64,000 nucleotides of DNA, taken from NCBI RefSeq assembly GCF_948472415.1, contig NZ_OX419519.1, forward strand, positions 6,353,001 through 6,417,000. The letters are read 5' to 3'. The notes below the pieces were generated by a model that did not search any database, was not told the origin of the DNA, and was given only the letters and a program-made list of their open reading frames with translations. Position numbers and translations under genes: made by a program. Shown one piece after another: positions 17,219 to 26,032 of this stretch. The DNA is from Kitasatospora fiedleri. GTDB lineage: Bacteria; Actinomycetota; Actinomycetes; Streptomycetales; Streptomycetaceae. The first letter of the stretch is position 1. Every line of letters begins with the position of its first letter.

Positions 17219-18631
17219 GTCGAAGGACTCCAGGGCGGCGGCCAACCGGTCTGCTGCGGTGGCGAGTTGGGCGGGATGCTCGGCGGCGGCGAGGCTGACC
17301 CGGGTGCGGGGGCCGGGCTCGGCGGTGAAGTAGTTCCGGCCGGGGGAGAGGGCGACGCCGTGGCGCAGGGCGGCGGCGGTGAAGGCGGCCGGTTCGATCC
17401 GGTCGGGCAGCGGCAGCCAGAGGTGGAAACCCCCGCGCGGCAGGCCCGGCGGCAGCAGGGCGGGCACCCGGGCGGCCAGCGCGGTCGCGAAGAGCTGCCG
17501 TCGCTCGGTCAACTCCCGTGCCAGCGACCGCAGGTGGCGCGGCCACTCGGCGGCGGTGACCAGCTCCAGGGCGGCCTCCTGGAGCGGGCGGGGCACGAAG
17601 AAGGAGTCCACCGCCTGGACGGAGCGCAACCGGGCCAGCGCCGGGCCCCGGGCCACCAGCGCCCCCACCCGCAGGCTCGGCGAGGCCGCCTTGGTCAGCG
17701 AGCGGACGTGCACCACCACGCCGTCCGGATCGTCGGCGGCCAGCGGCGCGGGCAGCTCGCCCGCGTCGGTGTGGGCCAGCAGCCGGGCGAAGTCGTCCTC
17801 CACCACGAACGCCCCCGCCCGCCTCGCCGCCGCCAGCACGGCCCGCCGCCGCCCCGCGGGCAGAACGGAGCCGGTCGGGTTCTGGAACAGCGGCTGGCAG
17901 ACGAACAGCCGCGCCCCCGACGCCGCGAACGCCTCCTCCAGCAGCTCCGGGAGCACCCCGTCCGCGTCCACCGGCACCGGCACCGGGCGCAGCCCCGCCG
18001 CCCGGGCGATCGCCAACAGGCCCGGGTAGGTGGGGGACTCGACCAGCACCGGCGCGCCGGGCGGGGCCAGCGAGCGCAGCGCGCAGGTCAGCGCGCTCTG
18101 CCCGCCCGCGGTGACCAGCACCTCCGCCGCCGTGACCCCGCCGCCCACCTCCCGGGCGAACCAGCCGCGCAGCTCCGGCAGCCCCTCCAGCGGCGGCCGC
18201 CCCCACGCCCCGGGACGCCGGGCGGCCCGGGCCAGCGCACCGGCCAGCGCCCGCTCCGGCAGCAGCGAGGCGTGCGGGTAGCCGCTGTTCAGGTCGATCA
18301 CCTCCGGCGGGGCCAGCGCGAGCGCCGCCAGCACCCCCGAGGCGTCCACCACCCGGGCGGGCGGCGCGCCCGCCTGCGCGCTCAGCGCCACCTCCTGCCA
18401 GGAGAAGTCACCCCGCGCGGCGGGCGCCGGCCGCGGCCCGGCCCGGAACACCCCCGCGCCCGGACGCGACACCACCACGCCCTCCGCGACCAGCTCGCGG
18501 ATCGCCCGCGACACCGAGACCGGGCTGACCCGGTAGCGCTCCACCAGCTCCCTGCTACTGGGAATCCGCTCCCCGGGGGAGTAGCGCAACACCGTGCCGC
18601 GCAGCGCGTCGGTCAGCTCCTGGACGGTCAT
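17216..18631 (-). CDS. MocR-type regulator: GntR wHTH fused to aminotransferase-like domain
   Basis: 471 residues. The GntR winged helix is at about 1-70 (SPGERIPSSRELVERYRVSPVSVSRAIRELVAEGVV). A fold-type I aminotransferase domain follows, with VTAGGQSALTCALRSLAPPG, the PLP ring contacts FQNPTGSVLP and VVEDDFARLL, and the Schiff-base lysine in VRSLTKAASPSLRVGAL. MocR proteins sense PLP or amino-acid derivatives. It is divergent from an EamA exporter, with short direct repeats between, so it probably controls that exporter. The ATG beginning MTVQELTDAL is used; the upstream open frame is antisense to the exporter. Confidence 0.88.
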   Translation of the reverse strand: MTVQELTDALRGTVLRYSPGERIPSSRELVERYRVSPVSVSRAIRELVAEGVVVSRPGAGVFRAGPRPAPAARGDFSWQEVALSAQAGAPPARVVDASGVLAALALAPPEVIDLNSGYPHASLLPERALAGALARAARRPGAWGRPPLEGLPELRGWFAREVGGGVTAAEVLVTAGGQSALTCALRSLAPPGAPVLVESPTYPGLLAIARAAGLRPVPVPVDADGVLPELLEEAFAASGARLFVCQPLFQNPTGSVLPAGRRRAVLAAARRAGAFVVEDDFARLLAHTDAGELPAPLAADDPDGVVVHVRSLTKAASPSLRVGALVARGPALARLRSVQAVDSFFVPRPLQEAALELVTAAEWPRHLRSLARELTERRQLFATALAARVPALLPPGLPRGGFHLWLPLPDRIEPAAFTAAALRHGVALSPGRNYFTAEPGPRTRVSLAAAEHPAQLATAADRLAAALESFD

Positions 18632-18685
18632 CTGCTGTTCTCCTCCGGGGCGCGGGACGGCCCTTCCGGGCGGCGGGCGACAACT

Positions 18686-18723
18686 GCTACCGTCCTGTAT
18701 GTCAGACAAAGATAGCGCTACCG
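18686..18723. promoter_or_regulatory. direct repeats at MocR/EamA divergent promoter
   Basis: GCTACCG occurs at 18686-18692 and 18717-18723, 31 bp apart or about three helical turns. TACCGT (18688-18693) is a TAnnnT -10 ending 5 nt before the exporter ATG. The layout suits MocR binding over a leaderless promoter. Confidence 0.4.
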
Positions 18724-19720
18724 CACTTCGCCCGATAGCGGTCGGCGGCACCGCCCAGGCCGCCCTCGGGGTGTTCGCCTTCTCGTTCAGCTTCCCCGCC
18801 ACCGCCTGGGCCCTGGAGGGCTTCGGCCCGTGGACGGTCACCGGCCTGCGCGGAATCCTCGCCGGACTGCTGGCCGGGCCTGCCTGCTGGCCACCGGCGC
18901 CCGCGTTCCGCCCCGGTCCGCCTGGCCGGGCCTGGCGGCCGTCGCGGTGGGCTGCGCGGTCGGCTTCCCGCTGCTGTCCACGCTCGCGCTGCGGCTCTCC
19001 TCCACCGCGCACTCCGCCGTGGTGATCGGCCTGCTGCCGCTGGCCACCGCCGCCGTCGGCGCCCTGCGGGCCGGGTCGCGGCCCCCGCGCGCGTTCTGGG
19101 CCGCCGCGCTGGCCGGGGCCGCCGTCGTCCTCGCCTTCACCGTCCAGCAGAGCGGCGGCGCGGGCCTGACCACCGCCGACCTGTACCTGTTCGGGGCCCT
19201 GCTGGTCTGCGCGTTCGGCTACGCGGAGGGCGGGCGGCTGGCCCGGCGGATGCCCGGCTGGCAGGTGATCGGCTGGGGCGTGGTCGCCGCGCTGCCCGTC
19301 ACCGCGCTCACCGGCGCGCTCGCACTGACCGTCGAACCCGTGCACTGGAACTGGCACGGCGTCACCGGACTGGCCTACCTGGCGGCGGTCTCCCAGTTCG
19401 GCGGCTTCGTCGTCTGGTACCGCGGCATGGCCGCCATCGGCGTCCCCCGCGCCAGCCAACTCCAGCTCGCCCAACCGCTGCTGACGCTCTGCTGGGCCGT
19501 CCTGCTACTCGCCGAGACACTGCCGGCCACCGCCGTCCCGACCGCCCTCGCCGTCGTCGCCTGCATCGCGGCCACCCAGCGGGCCGGGCGGAAGCGGGCC
19601 TGGTGGAAGGGAGCCGGGCGGAAGCGGGCCTGGTGGAAGGGGATGGCGGAGGAGAACGTGGCGGAGAAGGGGGCGGAGCGGGTGCGGGCGGCGGACGGTC
19701 AGGCGGTCAGGACGCAGTAG
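18699..19720 (+). CDS. EamA/DMT family transporter (frame broken once here)
   Basis: Restored, it is about 340 residues with ten hydrophobic helices in two EamA halves (GTAQAALGVFAFSFSFPATAWAL, STAHSAVVIGLLPLATAAVGAL, GVPRASQLQLAQPLLTLCWAVLLLAE). The break is at the GGG run 18876-18878, where one more G joins LLAG to ACLLATGARV. The charged C-terminal tail contains a 10-residue duplication (GRKRAWWKGA). The start ATG at 18699 has no ribosome site but a -10 hexamer just upstream, suggesting a leaderless mRNA. It is divergent from MocR. Its 3' end overlaps the next, opposite-strand gene by 22 nt. Confidence 0.78.
19583..19642 (+). repeat. 30-bp in-frame tandem duplication in exporter tail
   Basis: Two copies at 19583-19612 and 19613-19642 differ only in the last base. 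The duplication is a multiple of three and adds ten residues to the exporter C-terminus, so it looks recent. Confidence 0.85.
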
Positions 19721-20196
19721 AGGTGCTGTCCGTCCTGCTGCGCGCGGCGCGCCAGGACGCCCAACTGGTGGATCAGCTTCATGAGTTCGATCCGCTCGAC
19801 GCTCTTCACCTCTTCGGTGCGGGCCCACTGGCTGGTGAGCTGGGGCAGTCGCTTGCGCTGCACGCCGGCCAGGGCGTCCCGGGTCTCGTCGGAGAGTTCG
19901 ACCACCCAGGGGCCGGTCATCCACGGGTCCTCGAAGTCGATGGCGGTGGCCGGGGCCTCCTCGTGCCAGGGTTGCAGGCCGGTCGGCCACACCGAGCGGT
20001 CCGGGCCGTCCTTGGCGGTATCCGGGGCGTCCTCCTCGCGCAGCGCGCACACCAGGCGGGGCAGGACCACGGTCGGGTCGATCCCCCGGGCCCGCACCGA
20101 TTCGAACACCTCGGCGGCCGGGCGCTCCCCGCTCGTCATCACCTTCCGCACGGCGGCCTCGTCGGCGGCCCGGAAGTAGTCGGTCTGCACGTCCAT
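19699..20196 (-). CDS. conserved-looking hypothetical protein
   Basis: 165 residues, soluble, mildly acidic. I do not recognise a family. The N-terminal half looks helical (DYFRAADEAAVRKVMTSG), followed by a Trp-rich stretch (VWPTGLQPWHEE, FEDPWMTGPWVVEL) and a C-terminal helical part (VERIELMKLIHQLGVLARRA) ending LYCVLTA. Coding bias is normal and the ATG has a GGGGGAG ribosome site, so it is probably real. It overlaps the exporter gene tail to tail and is divergent from an MFS gene. No function can be assigned. Confidence 0.7.
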   Translation of the reverse strand: MDVQTDYFRAADEAAVRKVMTSGERPAAEVFESVRARGIDPTVVLPRLVCALREEDAPDTAKDGPDRSVWPTGLQPWHEEAPATAIDFEDPWMTGPWVVELSDETRDALAGVQRKRLPQLTSQWARTEEVKSVERIELMKLIHQLGVLARRAQQDGQHLYCVLTA

Positions 20197-20328
20197 GTCG
20201 CGACGCTCCCCCTCGTTCGGCAAGGCGCCCAGTGCATCACAGCCCGGGCCGCCACGGGTACCGCGTCGCCGTCCTGTGATCTCGCTCCCAGTCGCCGGGA
20301 GGACGTTCCGCCACGGCGGTTCGCGTAC

Positions 20329-20334
20329 TAGCTT
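20329..20334 (+). promoter_or_regulatory. candidate -10 hexamer, leaderless start of MFS gene
   Basis: TAGCTT fits TAnnnT and ends 6 nt before the GTG at 20341. There is no ribosome site between. Spacing is identical to that before the genes at 12325 and 30837. Confidence 0.4.
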
Positions 20335-20340
20335 CCGCCT

Positions 20341-21783
20341 GTGAGCGCTGAGCCGAACCGTCCGCTGCGGGTGCTGCTGGGCGCGTCCGTGCTGGCCAAC
20401 ACCGGCGACGGCGTGCTGCGCACCGGCCTGCTGCTGGTGGTGGCGCACCTGACCGGCTCGGTGAACGCCTCGTCGCTGGTGATGGCGGTGAGCACGGTGC
20501 CGTGGCTGCTGTTCGGGATCCCCGCCGGGCTGCTCGCCGACCGGGCCGGGCGCAAGGCGCTGATGGTGGCCGCGGACGGGGCGCGGGCGCTGCTGATCCT
20601 CGGGATCGCGGCCGCCGCCTGGGCCGGGACGCTGCCGCCGGCGCTGCTGCTGGCCCTGGCGTTCCTGGTCGGCACCGCCGAGACGGTGTTCAACACCAGC
20701 AGCGAGACCGTGCTGCCCACCATCGTTCCCGCCGGGGAACTGGCCCGGGCCAACGGGCAGTTGGCCACCACCGTCCGGGTCACCAGCCAGTTCGTCGCCC
20801 CCGCGCTGGCCGGCTGGCTGACCGGGCTGGCCGCCCCGGTCACCTTCCTGGTCGCGGGCGCGGGCTACCTCGGCTCGATGCTCCGGCTCACCGCGCTGCC
20901 GCGCGGGGTCGGCCGCGTCCCGCCCCCGGCGGGGGAGGCTCCGACGCGGGAGGCTCCGACGCGGGAGGTTCCGGCGCGGGAGGGGGTGGAGGAGGAGAAG
21001 GGCACGGAGCGGTCGCGGCTGTGGGACGGTCCGGCGTTCCTGCTGCGCAACCGGGTGATCCGGGTGATCACCCTGGCCGGGGTGCTCACCACGCTCGCCA
21101 ACACCTCGTTCCTGGCGCTGTTCGTGGTGTACGCGACCAGCGGCCCGCTGCACCTCGGCGACGCGGGCTACGGCGTGCTGCTCAGCTCGGTGGGCGTCGG
21201 CACCGCGATCGGCTCGCTCACCGCGCACCGGGCCGAACGCCGCTTCGGCGGCGCGCCGGTGCTGTGCGCGACCCGGCTCGGCTGGGGGCTGATGTTCACC
21301 GCGCCGGTGTTCCTGCACGGCCCGGCACTGTTCGCGGCGATGACGGTCGGCAGCTGCCTGGGCGGCATGTGGGGCGTGCTCACCGTGACGATCCGCCAGC
21401 GGCTGACCCCGCCGCGGATCCGCGGCGCGGTGGGCGGCGCCTACCGCGCGGTGATCATGAGCGCGATGCCCGCGGGCGCGGCCGTCGGCCTGCTGCTCCA
21501 GCGGCTGCTCGGCACGCCCGGCACCTTCCTGCTGTTCGGCGCCGCCATGGTGGTGCTGGCCGTCCCGGTCTGGCGGGCCGTCACCGCCGACGAGCGGCGG
21601 GGCGGGCCGACCGGGACGGACGAACCGGCCGAGACGGGTGAACCGGCCGAACCGGTCGGACCTGCTGAGACGGGTGAACCGACCGGGACGGGTGAACCGA
21701 CCGGGACGGGTGGTTCCGTCGAGGTGGAGCGGGCGGGGCGGCACCCCCGCACAAGGTGCCGCGCCGCCCGCTCCGGTCAGTAG
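20341..21783 (+). CDS. MFS transporter, enterobactin-exporter-like
   Basis: 480 residues, about 12 helices. The first half has VLLGASVLANTGDGVLRTGLLL and GIPAGLLADRAGRKALM (the MFS loop 2-3 signature), and the second begins after a charged central loop containing repeats of EAPTREAPTRE. The C-terminal tail is soluble and repetitive (copies of TGEPTG encoded by an 18-bp repeat). A strong hairpin lies inside the last 19 codons. The family exports drugs or siderophores; the substrate is unknown. It is convergent with, and overlaps by 7 nt, the sugar-binding lipoprotein gene. Confidence 0.8.
   Translation: MSAEPNRPLRVLLGASVLANTGDGVLRTGLLLVVAHLTGSVNASSLVMAVSTVPWLLFGIPAGLLADRAGRKALMVAADGARALLILGIAAAAWAGTLPPALLLALAFLVGTAETVFNTSSETVLPTIVPAGELARANGQLATTVRVTSQFVAPALAGWLTGLAAPVTFLVAGAGYLGSMLRLTALPRGVGRVPPPAGEAPTREAPTREVPAREGVEEEKGTERSRLWDGPAFLLRNRVIRVITLAGVLTTLANTSFLALFVVYATSGPLHLGDAGYGVLLSSVGVGTAIGSLTAHRAERRFGGAPVLCATRLGWGLMFTAPVFLHGPALFAAMTVGSCLGGMWGVLTVTIRQRLTPPRIRGAVGGAYRAVIMSAMPAGAAVGLLLQRLLGTPGTFLLFGAAMVVLAVPVWRAVTADERRGGPTGTDEPAETGEPAEPVGPAETGEPTGTGEPTGTGGSVEVERAGRHPRTRCRAARSGQ
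21727..21773. terminator. 19-bp hairpin inside MFS coding tail
   Basis: The arms at 21727-21745 and 21755-21773 pair with a single mismatch around a 9-nt loop. The hairpin lies between converging genes and can terminate both. It falls within the last codons of the MFS gene. Confidence 0.65.
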
Positions 21784-22871
21784 GAGCCGGGGATGCCGGC
21801 GTCCTTGCAGGCCTTGGCGAACTGCGGGGTGCAGATGTCCTCGGCCTTGTAGAGGCCGCCGTCGATCACCGTCTCGGTGATCTTGTCCTTGGTGACGACG
21901 ACCGGGGTGAGCAGCATCGAGGGGATCTGCTTGTCGCCGGACTGGGTGACGGCGGCGGCCACCGAGGTGATGTCGATGCCCTTGACCAGGTAGACCGCCA
22001 TGTTGGCGGCCGCCTCGGCCTCCGGCTGGTACGGCTTGTAGATGGTGTACGCCTGATCGCCGGTGAGAATCCGGCGGATCGCGTCCAGCGAGGCGTCCTG
22101 CCCGCCGACCGGCACGTCGGTGCGCCCGGCCTTGTGCAGGGCGTCGATGATCGCGCCGGCCATGCCGTCGTTGGCGGAGTACACGGCCTGGAAGCCGTTC
22201 TTGCCTAGCTTGGAGACCGCCTCGTCGATCTTCGCCGAGGCGACCTCGGGCTTCCACTCGCCGGACTCTTCGTAGGAGATTTTCTTGACCTTGCCGTCCA
22301 GCGCCAGGTGCGCGCCGGTCTTGAAGGAGGCGGCGTTGGGGTCGGTCTCCGCGCCGTTGATCATTAGGATGTCGGAGTCGGCGGGCTTCTTGCCGGCCTT
22401 GCCCATCGCGTCCAGCAGGGCCTGGCCCTGGAGTTCGCCGGTGCGCTGGTTGTCGAAGGAGATGTAGGCGACCACGTCGCCGGCGGCCAGCCGGTCGTAC
22501 GCGATGACCTTGGTGCCCTTCTTCTTCGCCTCCTCGACCCACGGCGCGGTGACGGCGGCGTTCACCGGGTCGAGCAGGATCACCTTGACCCCGCGGGAGA
22601 GCAGGGCGTCGAACTGCTCCTTCTGCACCTTCTCGTCGCCGTCGGCGTTGGCGTAGTCGAGGGCGCACTTGGTGCACAGCCCCTCGACGGACGCCTGGAT
22701 CAGCGGTTTGTCGAACGCTTCGTAGCGGGTGGACGAGGATCGCTCGGGCAGCAGCAGTCCGATGGACTGGTTGCCCGAGGACGAGGGCTTGTCGTCCCCG
22801 CAGGCGGCGAGCGACAGCGCCATCGACACGGCGGCCGTGCCGATGACGAGTCGACGCGTCATCGAGTTCAT
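21777..22871 (-). CDS. sugar ABC transporter substrate-binding lipoprotein
   Basis: 364 residues. The signal peptide ends in a lipobox LAAC with the lipidated Cys at residue 24. The mature part is a periplasmic-binding type 1 sugar receptor of the xylose/ribose class (QSIGLLLPERSSSTRYEAFD, FDALLSRGVKVILLDPVNAAV, VIAYDRLAAGDVVAYISFDNQRTGE, AVYSANDGMAGAIIDAL, VGGQDASLDAIRRILTGDQAYTIYKPY). No ATPase or permease gene is adjacent, so it is an orphan receptor or works with a distant transporter. Codon use includes rare CTA and is slightly less GC-biased than that of its neighbours. Confidence 0.87.
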   Translation of the reverse strand: MNSMTRRLVIGTAAVSMALSLAACGDDKPSSSGNQSIGLLLPERSSSTRYEAFDKPLIQASVEGLCTKCALDYANADGDEKVQKEQFDALLSRGVKVILLDPVNAAVTAPWVEEAKKKGTKVIAYDRLAAGDVVAYISFDNQRTGELQGQALLDAMGKAGKKPADSDILMINGAETDPNAASFKTGAHLALDGKVKKISYEESGEWKPEVASAKIDEAVSKLGKNGFQAVYSANDGMAGAIIDALHKAGRTDVPVGGQDASLDAIRRILTGDQAYTIYKPYQPEAEAAANMAVYLVKGIDITSVAAAVTQSGDKQIPSMLLTPVVVTKDKITETVIDGGLYKAEDICTPQFAKACKDAGIPGSY

Positions 22872-22901
22872 GGTGGGTGGTGCCTCCCTGACAGCGCCGT
22901 G

Positions 22902-22929
22902 TCCCTACGGCGAGGTGAAGGGGAGTCAA
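22902..22929 (-). promoter_or_regulatory. candidate promoter of sugar-binding lipoprotein gene
   Basis: On the minus strand TTGACT (22924-22929) and TAGGGA (22902-22907) are separated by 16 bp. A GGGAGG ribosome site lies 12 nt before the ATG. The surrounding gap 22872-23032 is notably AT-rich for this genome. Confidence 0.4.
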
Positions 22930-23032
22930 GCCCACCCGTCATGTGTCGTCAAGAAGTAAATCATTGGTGGGGGTGTTTCAGCCAAGTCGTTACCTTCTTG
23001 AATGCAATCCGGGAGATTTGCCTACGGAGCGT

Positions 23033-24046
23033 TCACCGCTCGTTACGCGCCACCAGGAACACGCCGCCGACCACGATCGCGCCGCCCAGCATGATCGGCC
23101 AGGTCAGCGCCTCGGAGAGGAAGAGCCAGCCGAGGAAAACCGCCACCACCGGATTGACGTACGCATAGGTGGCCACCAGAGTCAGCGGTGCACGCTGCAG
23201 AAGCCAGGCGTAAGACGTGAACGCGACAATGGATCCGAAGAGCACCAGGTACACCAGCCCCGCCCACGACCCGGCGGACACCGCCCCCGGGTCGAACCGG
23301 CCCGGCTCGCCCCGGACGAACGCCAGCGCCAGCGCGCCCAGCGCGCCCGCCAGCATCTCGTACACGCTCGCCACGAACGGATCGGCCGGCATCGGCAGCC
23401 GCCCCGCCAGCACCGAGCCCAGCGCCCACACCACCGCCGCGATCACCACCAGCAGCAGCCCCGACAGCCCGACCTCGCCGGTCAGGCCCGGCGCGGTCAG
23501 CACCCCCAGGCCCACCAGCCCGAGCAGCACCCCCGCCAGGGTGGTCCCGCCGGTCCGGACCCCGAACGCCCGGCGCAGCAGCACCACCCAGAGCGGCACG
23601 CTCGCCACCATCAGCGCCGCCAGCCCCGACGGCACGGTGCGCTCGGCCAGCACCACCAGCCCGTTGCCGCCGACCAGCAGCAGCGCGCCCACCAGGAACG
23701 CGGAGCCGAACTGAGGCCACGTCACCCGCAGTGCCCGCCACCCCTGACGGGCCGCCAGGCCCGCCCCGAGCAGCAGCGCCGCCGCGCCGAAGCGCAGCGC
23801 GCCCGACAGCAGCGGCGGCATGGTCTCCACCACCACCCGGATCGCCAGGTAGGTCGACCCCCACACCACGTACACGATGCCGAGCGCCGCCCACACCGCC
23901 GCCCCGAGCCCGCCCGGGCGGACGGCGGCCTTGGTCGCGGTCCTGGTGGGGGAGGTGGGGGCAGGGGGCGCGTCGGAGGGGGGTGCCCCCGGGGTCGGAC
24001 AGTCGGGGTCGGCGTCGGCCGGGGTCTGCGGGGAGGGCGCGGACAT
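23033..24046 (-). CDS. EamA family (RhaT/YdcZ-like) transporter
   Basis: 337 residues. A Pro-rich, hydrophilic N-terminal leader of about 45 residues precedes ten membrane helices in two EamA repeats (AALGIVYVVWGSTYLAIRVVVETMPPLLSGALRF, and YAYVNPVVAVFLGWLFLSEALTWPIMLGGAIVV). GSTYLAI plus PPLL is typical of the YedA/RhaT-type exporters of amino acids or related metabolites. The ATG beginning MSAPSPQ is preceded by AGGAGA. It is divergent from the lipase maturation factor gene across 246 nt, which contains the small dyad ACCCGGTACGGGT and no gene. Confidence 0.85.
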   Translation of the reverse strand: MSAPSPQTPADADPDCPTPGAPPSDAPPAPTSPTRTATKAAVRPGGLGAAVWAALGIVYVVWGSTYLAIRVVVETMPPLLSGALRFGAAALLLGAGLAARQGWRALRVTWPQFGSAFLVGALLLVGGNGLVVLAERTVPSGLAALMVASVPLWVVLLRRAFGVRTGGTTLAGVLLGLVGLGVLTAPGLTGEVGLSGLLLVVIAAVVWALGSVLAGRLPMPADPFVASVYEMLAGALGALALAFVRGEPGRFDPGAVSAGSWAGLVYLVLFGSIVAFTSYAWLLQRAPLTLVATYAYVNPVVAVFLGWLFLSEALTWPIMLGGAIVVGGVFLVARNER

Positions 24047-24292
24047 GGGCGTCTCCTGGTCTTGGTCCTGACACGGGCGTTCGGCGGAATGACACCACAC
24101 TCCGCCCGCGCCCGGCAGGGAGTTTCAGCACCCGGTACGGGTCACTACGGGCGAATCCCCTCCACCGCACGCCGGACAGGGCCGACCGGATGAACCGGCG
24201 CACCACCGCGCCCCCGGCCGGGCCGCCCCGGCCGCGCCGGATGGTAGGCATGGGGGCGGGCCCTGGCGCAGCCGATCGGAGGAAGCGGCCGC

Positions 24293-25780
24293 ATGGCATG
24301 GTTCGCCGCACCCGAGTACCGGCTCGCCCGCGAGCTGTTCCTGCGCCTGCTCGCCCTCGTCTACGGCTGCGGATTCCTCGCCGCCGCCCGGCAGTTCCGC
24401 GCCCTGCTGGGCAGCCGCGGCCTGCTCCCGATCCCGCGCTTCCTGGCCCGCGTCCCGTTCCGCCGCGCCCCCAGCCTGTTCCACTGGCACTACAGCGACC
24501 GCCTCTACGCCGTCCTCGCCCGGACCGGCCTGCTGCTGTCCGCCGCCCTGCTCGCCGGAGCCGCGAACCTGCTGCCGCTCGGCGCGGCGATGGCGCTCTG
24601 GGCGCTGCTCTGGGTCCTCTACCTGTCGATCGTCAACACCGGGCAGACCTGGTACGCCTTCGGGTGGGAGTCCCTGCTGCTGGAGGCCGGGGCGCTCGCC
24701 GTGTTCCTCGGCAACGACCGGGTCGCCCCGCCGCTGCCCGTGCTGTGGCTGCTGCGCTGGCTGCTGTTCCGGGTCGAGTTCGGCGCCGGACTGATCAAGT
24801 GGCGCGGCGACGCCTGCTGGCGCAAGCTCACCTGCCTCTACCACCACCACGAGACCCAGCCCATGCCCGGCCCGCTCAGCTGGTTCTTCCACCACCTGCC
24901 CCGCCCGCTGCACAAGGTCGAGGCCGCCGCCAACCACGTCGTCCAACTCGTCGTCCCCTTCGGCCTGTTCCTCCCGCAGCCGATCGCCTCCGACGCCGCC
25001 CTGCTGATGGTCGCCACCCAGCTGTGGCTGATCGCCTCCGGCAACTTCGCCTGGCTGAACTGGCTCACCGTCGCCCTCGCCCTGTCCGTCCTCGACACCG
25101 GCACCCTGCGCCGCGCCCTGCCGATCGGCCCCGACCACGGCTACCCGGGCCAACCCGCCTGGTACCAGGCCCTGGTGGCCGCGTACGCCCTGCTGGTGCT
25201 CGCCCGCTCGTGGCAGCCCGCGCGCAACCTGGTCTCCCCGCGCCAGCAGATGAACCGCTCTTGGGACCGGCTCCACCTGGTCAACAGCTACGGCGCGTTC
25301 GGCTCCGTCAACCGGACCAGGTACGAGATCGTCCTCGAAGGCACCCGCGACGCGCGTGGCACGGACGGCTGGCAGGAGTACGAGTTCCCCGGCAAACCCG
25401 GTGAAGTGCGCCGCCTGCCACGGCAGTTCGCGCCCTACCACCTGCGGCTCGACTGGCTGATGTGGTTCGCCGCGATCTCCCCGTCCTACGCCCGCCCCTG
25501 GTTCCTCCCGCTGCTCGCCCGCCTGCTCGTCAACGACCCCGCCACCCTGCGCCTGCTGCGCCGCAACCCCTTCCCCGACGCGCCGCCCGCGCTGGTCCGG
25601 GCCCGCCTGTACCGCTACCGCTTCACCGACGGCCCCGAGCTGCGCGACACCGGCGCCTGGTGGCACCGCGACCACGTCCGCGACCACCAGCCGCCCGTCG
25701 GGCTCGCCGAACTGCACCGCTTCCTGCCCGCGGACACCGCCCCCGGCGCCCCCGGCCCTACGAGCGGAGAGCGTCGATGA
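24293..25780 (+). CDS. lipase maturation factor family membrane protein
   Basis: 495 residues with about eight hydrophobic helices. Marker segments of the LMF1/LMF2 family are clear: FGWESLLLEAGALAVFL, LLRWLLFRVEFGAGLIKWRGDACWRKLTCLYHHHETQPMPGPL (seen in separate pieces), FHHLPRPLHKVEAAANHVVQL and the C-terminal YEFPGKPGEVRRLPRQFAPYHLRLDWLMWFAA. In animals LMF1 helps lipases fold in the ER; the bacterial role is unknown. GGAGGA at 24279 supports the ATG. The stop codon overlaps an ATG (ATGA at 25777) of a short Pro/Arg-rich frame that I do not accept as a gene. Confidence 0.85.
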   Translation: MAWFAAPEYRLARELFLRLLALVYGCGFLAAARQFRALLGSRGLLPIPRFLARVPFRRAPSLFHWHYSDRLYAVLARTGLLLSAALLAGAANLLPLGAAMALWALLWVLYLSIVNTGQTWYAFGWESLLLEAGALAVFLGNDRVAPPLPVLWLLRWLLFRVEFGAGLIKWRGDACWRKLTCLYHHHETQPMPGPLSWFFHHLPRPLHKVEAAANHVVQLVVPFGLFLPQPIASDAALLMVATQLWLIASGNFAWLNWLTVALALSVLDTGTLRRALPIGPDHGYPGQPAWYQALVAAYALLVLARSWQPARNLVSPRQQMNRSWDRLHLVNSYGAFGSVNRTRYEIVLEGTRDARGTDGWQEYEFPGKPGEVRRLPRQFAPYHLRLDWLMWFAAISPSYARPWFLPLLARLLVNDPATLRLLRRNPFPDAPPALVRARLYRYRFTDGPELRDTGAWWHRDHVRDHQPPVGLAELHRFLPADTAPGAPGPTSGERR

Positions 25781-25939
25781 CCCCACCCAACGCCCGGCCC
25801 CCACCCCGGCGGGGCGTACTGTCGGTGCCGCTCCCTACCATGCGGACCACACGGACGGGCCCGCGCCCACCGCCACCGGTCCGCCGCGGCCCGGTATTTC
25901 ACGGAGGGCCGGTGCGTGCACGGCTCGAACGCGCACCCG

Positions 25940-25945
25940 TATTCT
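25940..25945 (+). promoter_or_regulatory. weak -10 candidate before 26033
   Basis: TATTCT fits TAnnnT, about 88 nt upstream of the ATG at 26033, in a 252-nt gap with no supported gene. No -35 is recognisable. Confidence 0.2.
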
Positions 25946-26032
25946 GGCCTCCCGCGACGCCACCACCGCCGCAACCACCCCACCCGCCCCGCCAGTCCTT
26001 CTGCCCGCCAAACGCCACGAACCGGACTTCAC

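Noticed and set aside
19699-22935. 1078-codon open frame on the minus strand spanning several genes
   Set aside because: Only its last 165 codons match a plausible gene; the rest is antisense to the MFS and out of frame with the lipoprotein gene. Long shadow frames are expected at this GC content.
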